Source: Williamsia sp. DF01-3
GTDB lineage: Bacteria; Actinomycetota; Actinomycetes; Mycobacteriales; Mycobacteriaceae
Direction of reading: 5' to 3'
Length of the DNA stretch: 64,000 nucleotides
Assembly (NCBI RefSeq): GCF_023051145.1
Contig: NZ_JALKFS010000005.1
Coordinates: 186,001 to 250,000 of the forward strand
Position 1 is the stretch's first letter; every line of letters begins with the position of its first letter. Both the position numbers and the translations under genes were made by a program. The notes under the pieces were generated by a model that made no database searches, was not told the DNA's origin, and saw nothing but the letters and a program-made list of their open reading frames with translations. Below, piece after piece: positions 27,153 through 36,989 of the stretch.

Positions 27153-27320
27153 GAAGCCCCCCAGCCCCGATGAACTACTTTCTCAAAGTCTACCGGTCAA
27201 ACCCCAGATTGTCGAACGTCTGTTCGAGTAAAAGTGGCCACGTCGACTACCACCGCTACGCGGCCGGCACTCCCTCCGCCGCGAGTTGTGCTCCCGCACA
27301 TACGTTCTTACGGTCCTTCG

Positions 27321-30300
27321 TCACCCGATCACCAGAAGCAGGTCGCCACCATCGACCTGTGCTGCACCACTGATGGGCACTCGGCTGACGGTGCCGGAGC
27401 GGGGCGCGGTGATCGCGGCCTCCATCTTCATCGCCTCGATGCTTCCCACCAATTCACCCTGCTCGATGGCGTCGCCCTCTTTGACCGACAACGTGACCAC
27501 ACCGGTAAACGGCGCCGGCACCTGTCCCGGATCGGTGCGATCGGCCTTTTCGGCTTCGCGAGTGGTCGTCTCGACGCTGCGGTCACGTACCTGTACCGGA
27601 CGGAGCTGACCGTTGAGGATGCACAGCACGTTTCGCATGCCCTGGGCATCGGGTTCGGAGATGGCTTCCAGACCGATCAGCAACTCCACGCCGGGTTCGA
27701 GTTGCACCCGGTGCTCCTCACCTTGCCGCAGGCCGTAGAAGTATTGATTGGTCGACAACTGCGCGGTGTCTCCGAAGTTGTCGCGGTGGGTTTCGAATTC
27801 CGTTGTCGGACCGGGGAACAGCAGCCGGTTCAACGTCTCCCGCTTGACTTCGCTCGGCCCCGACAGTCCCGCAAGCTGTTGTTCCGTGAGGGGTGTGACC
27901 GCTCTTGGCTCGGCCCGACCGGCCAGCGCCCGGGACCGCAGCGGTTCTGGCCAGCCACCGGCGGGGTCGCCGAGGTCGCCGCGGAGGAAGTCGATGACCG
28001 ACGACGGGATGTCATAAGAGGACGGTTCGGCTGCGAAGTCGTCCGCTGTCGCATCGGCGCCGACAAGCGCCAACGCGAGGTCGCCGACGACCTTCGACGA
28101 CGGGGTCACCTTGACCAATCGGCCCAGAATCCGGTCGGCGCCGGCATAGGCCGACTCGATGTCCTCGAACCGATCGGCCAGGCCGAGCGCCGAGGCCTGC
28201 TGGCGCAGGTTGGACAGCTGCCCGCCCGGGATCTCGTGGGTGTACACGCGGCCGGTGGGAGCGGGGAGTCCTGACTCGAATGGCGCATAGTTCGAACGGA
28301 TTGCGGCCCAGTAGGGTTCGAGGTCGCACACGGCGCTGAGATCGAGCCCGGTGTCACGTGTTGTGTGCTCGGTCGCGGCCACGATCGCCGACAGCGCCGG
28401 CTGACTGGTGGTGCCGGCCAACGCGGCGCTGGCGCCGTCGACGGCGTCGACACCGGCGTCCCAGGCCGCGAGGTACGTGGCCAACTGGCCGCCCGGGGTG
28501 TCATGGGTGTGGAGATGAACCGGTAGATCAAAACGTGAACGCAGTGCTGCGACAAGGGTTGCGGCGGCCGGGGGACGCAGCAGACCGGCCATGTCCTTGA
28601 TCGCGAGAATGTGTGCGCCGGCCTCCACCAGTTGTTCGGCGAGCCGCAAATAGTAGTCGAGCGTGTACAGGTCCTCGTCTGGATCGGTCAGATCGCCGGT
28701 GTACGACATCGCCACTTCGGCAACAGCTGTGCCCGTGTCGCGAACCGCATCGATGGCCGGACGCATCTGATCGACGTTGTTGAGCGCATCGAAGATCCTG
28801 AAGATGTCGACACCCGTGTCTGCCGCCTCGCGAACGAACGCATGGGTCACCTCGTCGGGGTACGGCGTGTATCCCACCGTGTTCCGGCCTCGCAGCAGCA
28901 TCTGTATGCAGATGTTCGGCATCGCCTCACGTAGCGCGGACAATCGCTCCCACGGGTCCTCGTGCAGAAAGCGCAGCGCCACATCATATGTCGCGCCTCC
29001 CCATGCCTCCACCGACAGCAGCTGCGGGGTCATCCGGGCGACGTAGGGCGCAACGGCGACGAGATCACGGGTTCGTACGCGCGTTGCCAGTAAGGACTGA
29101 TGGGCATCTCGGAATGTGGTGTCTGTGACGGCCAGAGCCGTTGAGCGACGGAGGTCTGCGGCGAACCCCGTCGGTCCGAGGCGGAGCAGCCGATCCCGCG
29201 ATCCGGCCGGAGGTGGGTTGCCGACGTCCACCGCCGGCAGCTTGTCCACGGCATATACGGTGGACGGACGCTCGCCGTGTGGCCGGTTGACGGTGATCTC
29301 TGCCAGGTAGCGGAGGATGCGAGTGCCTCGGTCCGCGGAGACGTTCTGGGTCAACAGTTCCGGGTGGTTCTCGATGAAGGACGTGTCGACCCTCCAGGCC
29401 AGGAAGTCGGGATTGTCCAGGACTGCCTGCAGGAAAGGAATGTTGGTCGCCACACCACGGACACGGAACTCGGCGATCGCCCGCCGGGCGCGGGCCGCTG
29501 CGGTGACGAAGTCGCGTCCGCGGCAGGTGAGTTTGACCAGCATCGAGTCGAAATGCGAACCGATCTCCGATCCGAGTCCGACACTGCCGTCCAATCGGAC
29601 GCCTGAGCCGCCCGGTGTGCGATAGGCCGTGACCCGGCCGGTGTCGGGGCGGAATCCGTCGGTGGGATCCTCGGTTGTGATTCGGCACTGCATGGCGGCG
29701 CCGCGGATCTCGATGGAGTCCTGCGTCAGACCCAGGTCGGTCAGCAACTCACCCGACGCGATACGCAGTTGCGCCGCAACCAGATCGACATCGGTGATCT
29801 CCTCGGTGACGGTGTGCTCCACCTGGATACGCGGGTTCATCTCGATGAAGACGTGATTGCCGTATGGGTCCAGAAGGAACTCCACGGTGCCTGCGCAGGT
29901 GTATCCGATGTGCCGAGCGAACTTCACCGCGTCGGCGCAGATACGTTCGCGCAGTTCGGGATCGAGGCCTGGCGCGGGAGCCACCTCGACAACCTTCTGG
30001 TGTCGCCGCTGCAACGAGCAGTCTCGCTCGAAGAGGTGGATGACCTCGCCGCTGCTGTCACCCAGGATCTGGACCTCGATGTGCCGGGGGTTGACCACCG
30101 CCTGTTCGAGGAAGACGGTCCCGTCACCGAACGCCGTGTGCGCCTCTCTCGATGCAGCCTCGATGGAAGACCGGAGTGATTCCGGGTCGGCGACACGTCG
30201 CATTCCTCGGCCGCCGCCGCCGGCAACCGCCTTGACGAATACAGGGAAGCGCATTCCCTCCGCTGCGGCGACCAGCTCGTCGACATCATCGGATGGCGCA

Positions 30301-30704
30301 CAGGAGGCCAGCACCGGCAGCCCGGCGGCTCGGGCGGCGGCAACAGCGTGCGACTTGTCCCCGGTCAGCCGGAGTATGTCGGCGGACGGGCCGACGAAGG
30401 TGATCCCCGCAGCTGCACAGGCAGCGGCCAGATCCGGATTCTCGGAGAGGAACCCGTATCCGGGGTAGATCGCGTCGGCACCAGCACGTTGTGCGGCCGA
30501 GATGATCTCGTCGACAGAGAGGTAGGCGCGAACGGGATGGCCCGGTTCACCGATTTGATACGCCTCGAACCCTTTGGCGCGATGGGCCGAGTTGCGGTCT
30601 TCGTAGGGGTAGACGGCAACCGTCGACGCACCCAGTTCAACGGCGGCACGAAATGCGCGGACCGCGATCTCGCCACGGTTGGCGACCAGGACCTTTGTGA
30701 ACAT
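27321..30704 (-). CDS. pyc: pyruvate carboxylase
   Basis: A 1127-residue single-chain pyruvate carboxylase that replenishes oxaloacetate. The biotin carboxylase domain (about 1-450) starts MFTKVLVANRGEIAVRAFRA. The carboxyltransferase domain (about 520-830) has TDTTFRDAHQSLLATRVRT. The C-terminal biotinyl domain carries EAMKMEAAITA with the biotinylated Lys1093. ATG 30704 fits the family start and follows AGAGAGGAA. It is divergent from the phosphohistidine-domain gene. Its position in a catabolic island may serve anaplerosis when growing on acyl-CoA-yielding compounds. Confidence 0.97.
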   Translation of the reverse strand: MFTKVLVANRGEIAVRAFRAAVELGASTVAVYPYEDRNSAHRAKGFEAYQIGEPGHPVRAYLSVDEIISAAQRAGADAIYPGYGFLSENPDLAAACAAAGITFVGPSADILRLTGDKSHAVAAARAAGLPVLASCAPSDDVDELVAAAEGMRFPVFVKAVAGGGGRGMRRVADPESLRSSIEAASREAHTAFGDGTVFLEQAVVNPRHIEVQILGDSSGEVIHLFERDCSLQRRHQKVVEVAPAPGLDPELRERICADAVKFARHIGYTCAGTVEFLLDPYGNHVFIEMNPRIQVEHTVTEEITDVDLVAAQLRIASGELLTDLGLTQDSIEIRGAAMQCRITTEDPTDGFRPDTGRVTAYRTPGGSGVRLDGSVGLGSEIGSHFDSMLVKLTCRGRDFVTAAARARRAIAEFRVRGVATNIPFLQAVLDNPDFLAWRVDTSFIENHPELLTQNVSADRGTRILRYLAEITVNRPHGERPSTVYAVDKLPAVDVGNPPPAGSRDRLLRLGPTGFAADLRRSTALAVTDTTFRDAHQSLLATRVRTRDLVAVAPYVARMTPQLLSVEAWGGATYDVALRFLHEDPWERLSALREAMPNICIQMLLRGRNTVGYTPYPDEVTHAFVREAADTGVDIFRIFDALNNVDQMRPAIDAVRDTGTAVAEVAMSYTGDLTDPDEDLYTLDYYLRLAEQLVEAGAHILAIKDMAGLLRPPAAATLVAALRSRFDLPVHLHTHDTPGGQLATYLAAWDAGVDAVDGASAALAGTTSQPALSAIVAATEHTTRDTGLDLSAVCDLEPYWAAIRSNYAPFESGLPAPTGRVYTHEIPGGQLSNLRQQASALGLADRFEDIESAYAGADRILGRLVKVTPSSKVVGDLALALVGADATADDFAAEPSSYDIPSSVIDFLRGDLGDPAGGWPEPLRSRALAGRAEPRAVTPLTEQQLAGLSGPSEVKRETLNRLLFPGPTTEFETHRDNFGDTAQLSTNQYFYGLRQGEEHRVQLEPGVELLIGLEAISEPDAQGMRNVLCILNGQLRPVQVRDRSVETTTREAEKADRTDPGQVPAPFTGVVTLSVKEGDAIEQGELVGSIEAMKMEAAITAPRSGTVSRVPISGAAQVDGGDLLLVIG

Positions 30705-30883
30705 GGGCGTTCCTCTCTTGTCGGGACGATGCCGGGAACGGCGAATCACACCGCACGGGCAGGCACGGTGTGGCGAGGTATGTGAGCTGAGTCTCTCATG
30801 TTTTAGCATCACTTACTAGATGGGCAGTCAAGTTAGTCAGATTCGGCTGTCGCCTGAGAATGTTGCTCAACTTGCTGCGCAAT

Positions 30884-30895
30884 ATCTCTGTACAT
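30884..30895. promoter_or_regulatory. putative FadR-type operator, copy C (weaker)
   Basis: ATCTCTGTACAT matches AAGTCTGTACAT of copies A and B at ten of twelve bases, including the core TCTGTACAT. It lies in the 262-bp gap between divergent pyruvate carboxylase and the phosphohistidine-domain operon, 72 bp before the latter's start. Confidence 0.4.
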
Positions 30896-30966
30896 GTTTC
30901 TATTTGGGCGACGTTTCTATAGTGTGACTTGAAATACAGTCCGTCAGCCGCCTTCAGGAGGACTCG

Positions 30967-32706
30967 ATGAGCAACGCGCCACGCGCCGACCACTGGATCA
31001 CCGATTGGGAGTTCAGTGAGCGCTACCCCGTCTACACGCGGGCCAACGCGGGAGAGGTCCTGCCCGACCCGTCGAGTCCGCTGAACGTGACACTCGTGTG
31101 GAACAAGGGTCTCAACATCGGGTGGCGCGAAGGCTACGTCGAGCACCTCGGAACCCACCTGGCCTCCGAGATCGACGAGACGATGCCCGAGATCATCGGC
31201 AACTTCGGCGGCTACCACTACACCAACTTCTCGATGACCGAGCTCAACGGCGCTCGCCTACCTGGCCTGACCGTGCCGGTGTGGAACCGCCTCTGGGTGG
31301 GCGACCACCCCGACCTACCTGAGTACGAGCCGAAGCCGGGCCACGAGAACGCTGAACTGACCGCGGGTCTTGCCGAGAAGACCGCGTGGGCATTGACCAC
31401 CGATACGTATCCCGAAGCCGAAGAGACCAAGCGCCGCGCCGACCTCGCGCGCGAGCAGCGTCCTGACCTCAGCGCCCTGAGCGATCAGGAATTGGTCGAC
31501 CACGCACGATCATTCGTTCCCGACCTGGTCTTCTGCTACGCCTACCACCCGGTCACCACCACACTGTCCACGATGGGACCGGCAGTGGCCGGCGCCCTGC
31601 TCGAGTCCATCGGTGAGAGCGACAAACTCGGCGATCTGCTGAGCGGATTGGGCGGTGTCGACTCGGCCGCTCCGTCTTTCGCAATGTGGAAGATGGGCCG
31701 CCTTGTCGCTGCCTCAGACGAACTGACCACCATCTTCGACGGTGGTCTCGCCACTGTGCTCGACGCGGTCGACGCCAGTGATTCCCCCGATGCCAAGCAG
31801 TTCCGCATCGACTTCGACGACTTCCTGTACAAGTACGGTTCCCGGGCACCGAACGAATGGGACATCCGTTCGGACAGCTGGGAGACCAAACCTGTTCTCG
31901 CACTGATGGCGATCAACGGCATGCGTCTGAGCCCCGACGATGCCGATCCAGAGCTGATCCTCGAGCGCAACCAGGCCAAGCGCATCGCGCTCACGGCCGA
32001 GCTCGCCGACAAGATGCCCGATGCAGACACCCGCCAGAGCTTCCTCGACGCAGCCAAGTCGATCACCAAGTTCATGCCATGGCGCGAACGGACCAAGACA
32101 TCGTGCGTCAAGGTGATGGGTGAGATGAGAGCGGCCCTTTACGAATTGGGGCACCGCATGGTCGCTCGCGGGGTGATGGACGACCACCACGACATCACCA
32201 TGCTGCTCGACACCGAGCTCGACGACTTCGCTGCCGACCCCGAGTCGTTCTCGGCCACCATCGCCGAGCGCCGCGAGCAATACCTGCAGTTGTTCGACCT
32301 GGAACCGCCGTTCTTCCTGTTCGAGCCGCTCCCCTTGTCACAGTGGCCGCGCCGGACCGAACACAAATCGGAACCCGCCCTGCCGGGTGACACTCTGAGC
32401 GGCGTGGGTGGCGCTCCGGGCGTGAGCCGGGGCCGAGCTCGAGTACTTCACGACCCCTATGACGCAGGCGATCTAGCAGAGGGCGACATCATCGTCGCAC
32501 CGCAGACGGACCCGGCCTGGACCCCGTTGTTCGTCTTTGCCGGTGGCGTGGTGGTGAACGTCGGGGCCACCATCACCCACTCGTCGATCGTCTGTCGCGA
32601 ACTGGGCATTCCCTGTGCGGTCTCGGTCCAGGATGCGACCGCACGCATCCCCGACGGCGCGATGATCGAGGTGGACGGCAACACCGGGACAGTGACCGTA
32701 CTGTGA
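30967..32706 (+). CDS. phosphohistidine 'swivel' protein resembling the C-terminal two-thirds of rifampicin phosphotransferase
   Basis: The 579-residue protein has a large N-terminal substrate-type domain (about 1-460) with the segment YTRANAGEVLPDPSSPL, like the drug-binding domain of rifampicin phosphotransferase. A PEP-utiliser mobile domain follows (about 480-579). The swivel motif is NVGATITHSSIVCRELGIP with His538 as the probable phosphorylated residue. The ATP-grasp domain that normally supplies phosphate is missing, as in subunit 1 of phenylphosphate synthase, so a partner is required. AGGAGG precedes the start. It heads an operon with an LLM oxidoreductase, alcohol dehydrogenase and SDR. 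Phosphorylation of a hydroxylated catabolic substrate is inferred. Confidence 0.75.
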   Translation: MSNAPRADHWITDWEFSERYPVYTRANAGEVLPDPSSPLNVTLVWNKGLNIGWREGYVEHLGTHLASEIDETMPEIIGNFGGYHYTNFSMTELNGARLPGLTVPVWNRLWVGDHPDLPEYEPKPGHENAELTAGLAEKTAWALTTDTYPEAEETKRRADLAREQRPDLSALSDQELVDHARSFVPDLVFCYAYHPVTTTLSTMGPAVAGALLESIGESDKLGDLLSGLGGVDSAAPSFAMWKMGRLVAASDELTTIFDGGLATVLDAVDASDSPDAKQFRIDFDDFLYKYGSRAPNEWDIRSDSWETKPVLALMAINGMRLSPDDADPELILERNQAKRIALTAELADKMPDADTRQSFLDAAKSITKFMPWRERTKTSCVKVMGEMRAALYELGHRMVARGVMDDHHDITMLLDTELDDFAADPESFSATIAERREQYLQLFDLEPPFFLFEPLPLSQWPRRTEHKSEPALPGDTLSGVGGAPGVSRGRARVLHDPYDAGDLAEGDIIVAPQTDPAWTPLFVFAGGVVVNVGATITHSSIVCRELGIPCAVSVQDATARIPDGAMIEVDGNTGTVTVL

Positions 32707-33655
32707 CCCTGAAGGTCGGTCTCACCCTCCCCCAGCTCGGAGAACACGTCGACGCGACGGCGGTGCGCGACTTCGCCGTTGCCGCAGAGGAACTGGGGTT
32801 CAGCAGCCTGTGGGTTCAGGAGCACCTGTTCTACCCAGAGCAGAACGAATCGATCTACGGCGGCAGGCACACCACCACCGTCCACCCGGCCTACCGCTCG
32901 GTGCTCGGCGCCACCGAGCTCATGGCGTTTGTTGCCGCGTGCACGCAGAAGGCGATGATCGGCAGCAGCATCCTGGTGGCCGGGTATCACCGACCCATCG
33001 AATTGGCTCAGCGTCTTTCGACGCTCGACGTGCTGTCCGGCGGTCGACTGGTCGCCGGGCTCGGCGCGGGCTGGTCAGACGAAGAGCACGGACAGATGGA
33101 TGTGGATCCGCGCACACGCGGACGACGGATGAGCGAGTTGGTCGCGGCCGTCCAGGCATGTTGGGGCCCCGACCCTGTCGAGTTCTCAGGCGACTTCTTC
33201 AACATCCCCAGGTCGGTGGTTCGGCCCAAGCCGGTGCAGCAGCCACACCCCCGCTGTTGTCCGGGCTGCGTTCGGCCGCCGGATTGGCCCGTACCGCAGC
33301 AATGTTCGACATCTGGAATCCCAGCAGCGGCACCGCAGAGGCGTTGCTCGATCGACTGCAGACCATGCGCGAGGTACGGCCGGATCAGGTCGCCCCCGTA
33401 CGCCTCTTCTTGCGCTCGTACCTGCAGCGGCCGACCGATGCGGTCGGTTCCGGTGGCCAGGGTGTCGACGGCGTCCGCCGCGACATCCGGACGGCAGTCG
33501 CTGCCGGAGCCGAACAATTCATCGTCGAGATCAATTTCTGGGACGAGATGCGGTCCACCCGAGACTGGGCACAGGCACCCGCCCGGCTGGCCACCTTGCT
33601 CGAGTCCGCCGAAGAAGAGTCGGCAGCAGCACAATTGGCGAAGGAGAGTGTGTAA
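32703..33655 (+). pseudogene. LLM-class F420-type oxidoreductase, frameshifted
   Basis: The first part (32703 to about 33245) encodes MTLKVGLTLPQLGEHVDATAV...LDVLSGGRLVAGLGAGWSDEE, a luciferase-like TIM barrel. The family's next segment, PHPPLLSGLRSAAGLARTAAM, appears only after shifting frame at a run of five C (33248-33252). From there an open frame runs to a TAA at 33653-33655. One missing C accounts for it. The whole gene would encode about 318 residues. It overlaps the upstream gene (GTGA) and abuts the alcohol dehydrogenase. It may be a real pseudogene, but the homopolymer position makes a sequencing error likely. F420 or FMN use is inferred. Confidence 0.85.
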
Positions 33656-34756
33656 GTGAAGGCAGCGGTGTGGGCCGGCGATGGCCCCGACCTCACGATT
33701 GAAGACATCCCCCGACCCGAGCCACGCCGTGGCGAGATCCTTCTCAAGGTCACCGCCTGCGGCGTGTGCCACACCGACCTGCACGTGCTCAAGTCGGAGG
33801 TGAAGTTCCCGGCACCCGCCGTACTCGGGCACGAGGTCTCCGGCGTGGTGGAGCAGATCGGCGATGGCGTGGACAACGTCGCTGTCGGCGACCGGGTTGT
33901 CTGCAGCTTCATCATGCCCTGTGGCGACTGTCGGCACTGCGTGCGCGGACTGGAGGACCTGTGCGAGAAGTTCTTTGCGCACAACCGACTGAACGGCACT
34001 CTTTACGACGGCGAGACCCGGCTGGCGCGCGAGGACGGTACGTCACTTGCGATGTACTCGATGGGCGGTTTGGCGGAGTTCTGCGTGGTCCCGGCTTCTG
34101 ACGCCTTCAAGGTGCCGGATGGTGTGGGCCTCGGTGAGGTGTCGATTCTGGGATGCAGCTCGTTCACCGCGCTGGGTGCGGTCAACAATGCAGAGCTCGA
34201 ACTCGGCGACCGCATCGCAGTGATCGCTGCCGGAGGAGTGGGGTCGTCGATCGTACAGTTCGCGGCGGCCGCCGGAGTGGCGCAGATCATCGCCATCGAC
34301 GTCAGCGACGAGAAGCTCAAAGCCGTTGCCGCACTTGGTGCCACCCATACCATCAATTCCAGCACCACCGACGTGGTCGCCGAGGTTCGGGCGCTGACCG
34401 ACGGCCACGGTGTTGACGTGGCCTTCGAGGCGTTGGGCAACAAACACACGTTCGCCACGGCAATGGAGATCCTCGACGACGGTGGTCGCGCCGTGGTGGT
34501 CGGCATCGCCCCCGCCGGCTCCGCAGGAGAGATCGACCTCGCCCGACTGGTTCGCCGCAAGCTGGAGATCCACGGTTCGTATGGAGCCAAGGCACGGCGG
34601 GACATGCCGGCCCTGCTTCGGATGGTCTCGGGCGGCATCGTCGAGCCCGAGCGCGTCATCACCCGTCGGTACACGCTCGAGCAGGCGGACGAAGCGTACA
34701 AAGCTCTCGCGCGCGGTGAGATCGTGGGACGAGCAATCATCGAGATGCCGTCATGA
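33656..34756 (+). CDS. zinc-dependent alcohol dehydrogenase
   Basis: A 366-residue medium-chain dehydrogenase. Catalytic-zinc ligands lie in CGVCHTDLH and GHEVSG; the structural-zinc cysteines are in CGDCRHCVRGLEDLC. The NAD-binding motif AAGGVGSSIVQ is at about residue 193. The GTG start at 33656 follows directly on the preceding TAA, with AAGGAG inside the LLM gene. It overlaps the SDR by ATGA. It should oxidise an alcohol to an aldehyde in the same pathway. Confidence 0.94.
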   Translation: MKAAVWAGDGPDLTIEDIPRPEPRRGEILLKVTACGVCHTDLHVLKSEVKFPAPAVLGHEVSGVVEQIGDGVDNVAVGDRVVCSFIMPCGDCRHCVRGLEDLCEKFFAHNRLNGTLYDGETRLAREDGTSLAMYSMGGLAEFCVVPASDAFKVPDGVGLGEVSILGCSSFTALGAVNNAELELGDRIAVIAAGGVGSSIVQFAAAAGVAQIIAIDVSDEKLKAVAALGATHTINSSTTDVVAEVRALTDGHGVDVAFEALGNKHTFATAMEILDDGGRAVVVGIAPAGSAGEIDLARLVRRKLEIHGSYGAKARRDMPALLRMVSGGIVEPERVITRRYTLEQADEAYKALARGEIVGRAIIEMPS

Positions 34757-35541
34757 CCGAAGCCGAGAACGGTTCGGTTGCAACCGGACTCGTCGCGGTT
34801 GTGACAGGCGCTGCCTCCGGCATCGGCCGGGCCGCCGCCGAGCTGATCCTCGAACGCGGCGGTCGCGTGGTCGCGTTCGACCGGTCTGCCGACAGCCTGG
34901 ACTGGCTCAGCGACAACGACCACGCAGTGCCCTTCGTCGGCGACGTCACGCTGAGCGTCGACAACCGCGACGCGATGTCGGTGGCCGTCGAATCGTTCGG
35001 GACCCTCGATGCGCTGATCCTGAATGCCGGAGTTCCGGCGTCGGGTTCGATCGAGACCCTCGACATGGATGTCTTCGACCGGTCGATCGACGTCAATCTC
35101 CGAGCGGTGGCCCTCGGTATCCGCGAATCGATCCCCTTCTTCCGCCGGGCAGGCGGCGGCTCCGTGGTGATCACCTCGTCCGCCACCGCCATGGGCGGAG
35201 AGCCCAACCGGTGGCCCTATGCAGCGGCCAAGGCGGGCGTCGTCAATCTCGCCAAGTCACTGGCGCTGGACCTGGCCAACGACTCGATCCGGATCAATTG
35301 CGTCTGTCCGGGGCCCATCAGCACGGGCATGACCAAACGCATCGAAGAGAACACGCCGGAGCGGTACGAGTCGCTCAAAGCCATGGTGCCGCTGCACCGT
35401 TGGGGTACCGCACGCGAGGTCGCCGAGGTGATCGCGTTCCTCGCCTCACCGCTGGCGTCGTTCGTGACGGGAACCGCGATCCCGGTCGACGGCGGCGCCA
35501 CCTGCGGGAGCGGCCAGACCGTTCCGATCCCCGCTCGCTGA
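34753..35541 (+). CDS. short-chain dehydrogenase/reductase
   Basis: A 262-residue classical SDR with the NAD(P) motif TGAASGIGRA (about residues 17-26), NAG in LILNAGVPA, catalytic Ser in ITSSATAMGG and YAAAK. The acid after the second strand (VVAFDRSAD) favours NAD over NADP. It is the last gene of the operon starting at 30967 and ends 2 bp before a convergent lipoprotein gene. The substrate is likely a secondary alcohol or ketone of the pathway; not determinable here. Confidence 0.93.
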   Translation: MTEAENGSVATGLVAVVTGAASGIGRAAAELILERGGRVVAFDRSADSLDWLSDNDHAVPFVGDVTLSVDNRDAMSVAVESFGTLDALILNAGVPASGSIETLDMDVFDRSIDVNLRAVALGIRESIPFFRRAGGGSVVITSSATAMGGEPNRWPYAAAKAGVVNLAKSLALDLANDSIRINCVCPGPISTGMTKRIEENTPERYESLKAMVPLHRWGTAREVAEVIAFLASPLASFVTGTAIPVDGGATCGSGQTVPIPAR

Positions 35542-35543
35542 CC

Positions 35544-36884
35544 TCAGTTGCCTGGTGACGGCGTGGTCGGCATGCTCGTTGAACTCGGAGCCACCGCGGA
35601 GGACGGTGCCGCTGCCGGGTCGGCCCCCGGCACCGATCCCTCGCCGTAGAACACCGGCATGATGGCCTTGAGAATCGTCAGCGCCGAACCCTCGCCGGTG
35701 GGCACAGTGGCAAGATTGGTGCCGATAGTGATCGTCAGTCCACTGCTCGGGTCGTGGCCCATGAATGTCATGAACCCTGGGATCTGCCCGTCGTGTCCGG
35801 TCAGCTCGGGACCGAACCGGGCGATGCCCAGCCCGTAACCGGCAGCGGCAGGGTTGTCCGGAACGGTCGGGGTGATACTGGACAGCCGAATCTGCTGCAT
35901 CTGCTGATCGAGCAGACCCCCACCCACCAACGCACGAACGTAGGTGGACAGATCGCGCATGGTCGAGATCGCTCCACCCGCCGTCCACGCCCACGACGGG
36001 TTCGCGTCGGTTTCATTGTTGGGCTTGAGTGTTCCGTTCAGCGCCAAAGGCTGCTCGGCAGCGGGCAGTTCGTAGGTGTTGATCGTCGACACATTGGTCC
36101 CGAAGGAGTAGCCGTTGGGGTGTGGGTCCGGGATGGCGGCATCCGCGGGTGGCGGCAACGAGGTGTTCTTCAGTCCCAGCGGCTCAAAGATCCTCTCGGA
36201 GAACGCCGCCGATGCGGTCTTCCCGGTGAGCTGCTCGATCAGCAACCCCAGAAGGACGATGTTGGTGTTGCAGTAGTCGAACCGTGCCCCCGGTTCGAAC
36301 TGCACCTCGTGAGAGAAGGCGATGTCGAGGAGTTCCTGAGGTTGCCACACCTTGCCGGGATCAGCGTCGAGCGTTGCGTTGAAGCCGGGGTCGAGGGTGT
36401 AGCTGTACAGCCCACTACGCATCTCGGACAGCTGGGCCACGGTGATGCGATCGCCCATCGGGACCCCGGGAATGTACTTTCCGATCGGATCGTCGAGAGC
36501 AAGCTTGCCTTCCTGCACCAGTTGCAGGATCACCGTCGACGTCATCGTCTTGGTGTTGCTCCCGACCCGGAAATGGTCGTCGACGGTCATCGGATCGTTC
36601 GCTCCGATGGTGCGTGTTCCGAAGGCTTGGGCCCAGTCACCGTGTCCAGGCCAACTGACCGTCACCACGGAACCAGGAATGACGTTGTCTGCCATGGTCT
36701 TCTCGATCAGCGGCGTCAGCTCGGCGGCGAACGCCGGCGCAGCCGAACTCGGACTCGTGGCCGCCGCCGAACCGGCGGGCGGCGATGTCGACGACTGCGA
36801 ATTGCTGTCGGAGGACGTACACGCTGTGGCGATGACACACACCGCGGCGAGTGAAGTTCCCATGAGCTTGCCGGTACGAATCAT
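35544..36884 (-). CDS. lipoprotein serine hydrolase (beta-lactamase/D,D-carboxypeptidase fold)
   Basis: A 446-residue lipoprotein: lipobox IATAC with Cys22, a Ser/Pro/Ala linker, then a penicillin-binding-type serine hydrolase with SNTK (Ser109-Lys112), YCN (Tyr204-Asn206) and a late GHDGQIPGF motif. A Pro/Ser/Thr-rich tail ends it. It is related in type to mycobacterial Lpq-family esterase/carboxypeptidases. It is the only cell-surface gene between two catabolic operons and is transcribed toward the SDR gene. It is distinct in sequence from the lipoprotein hydrolase at 17881. Confidence 0.88.
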   Translation of the reverse strand: MIRTGKLMGTSLAAVCVIATACTSSDSNSQSSTSPPAGSAAATSPSSAAPAFAAELTPLIEKTMADNVIPGSVVTVSWPGHGDWAQAFGTRTIGANDPMTVDDHFRVGSNTKTMTSTVILQLVQEGKLALDDPIGKYIPGVPMGDRITVAQLSEMRSGLYSYTLDPGFNATLDADPGKVWQPQELLDIAFSHEVQFEPGARFDYCNTNIVLLGLLIEQLTGKTASAAFSERIFEPLGLKNTSLPPPADAAIPDPHPNGYSFGTNVSTINTYELPAAEQPLALNGTLKPNNETDANPSWAWTAGGAISTMRDLSTYVRALVGGGLLDQQMQQIRLSSITPTVPDNPAAAGYGLGIARFGPELTGHDGQIPGFMTFMGHDPSSGLTITIGTNLATVPTGEGSALTILKAIMPVFYGEGSVPGADPAAAPSSAVAPSSTSMPTTPSPGN

Positions 36885-36989
36885 CTGCGTCTCTCATCCA
36901 GGTCGAATCATCGGGAGACTACCTGGTGTTCAACGATTCCACTACGAAACCCTGGGTGAATTCGCCTGCGCTCACCGTCGCGAGGGATA

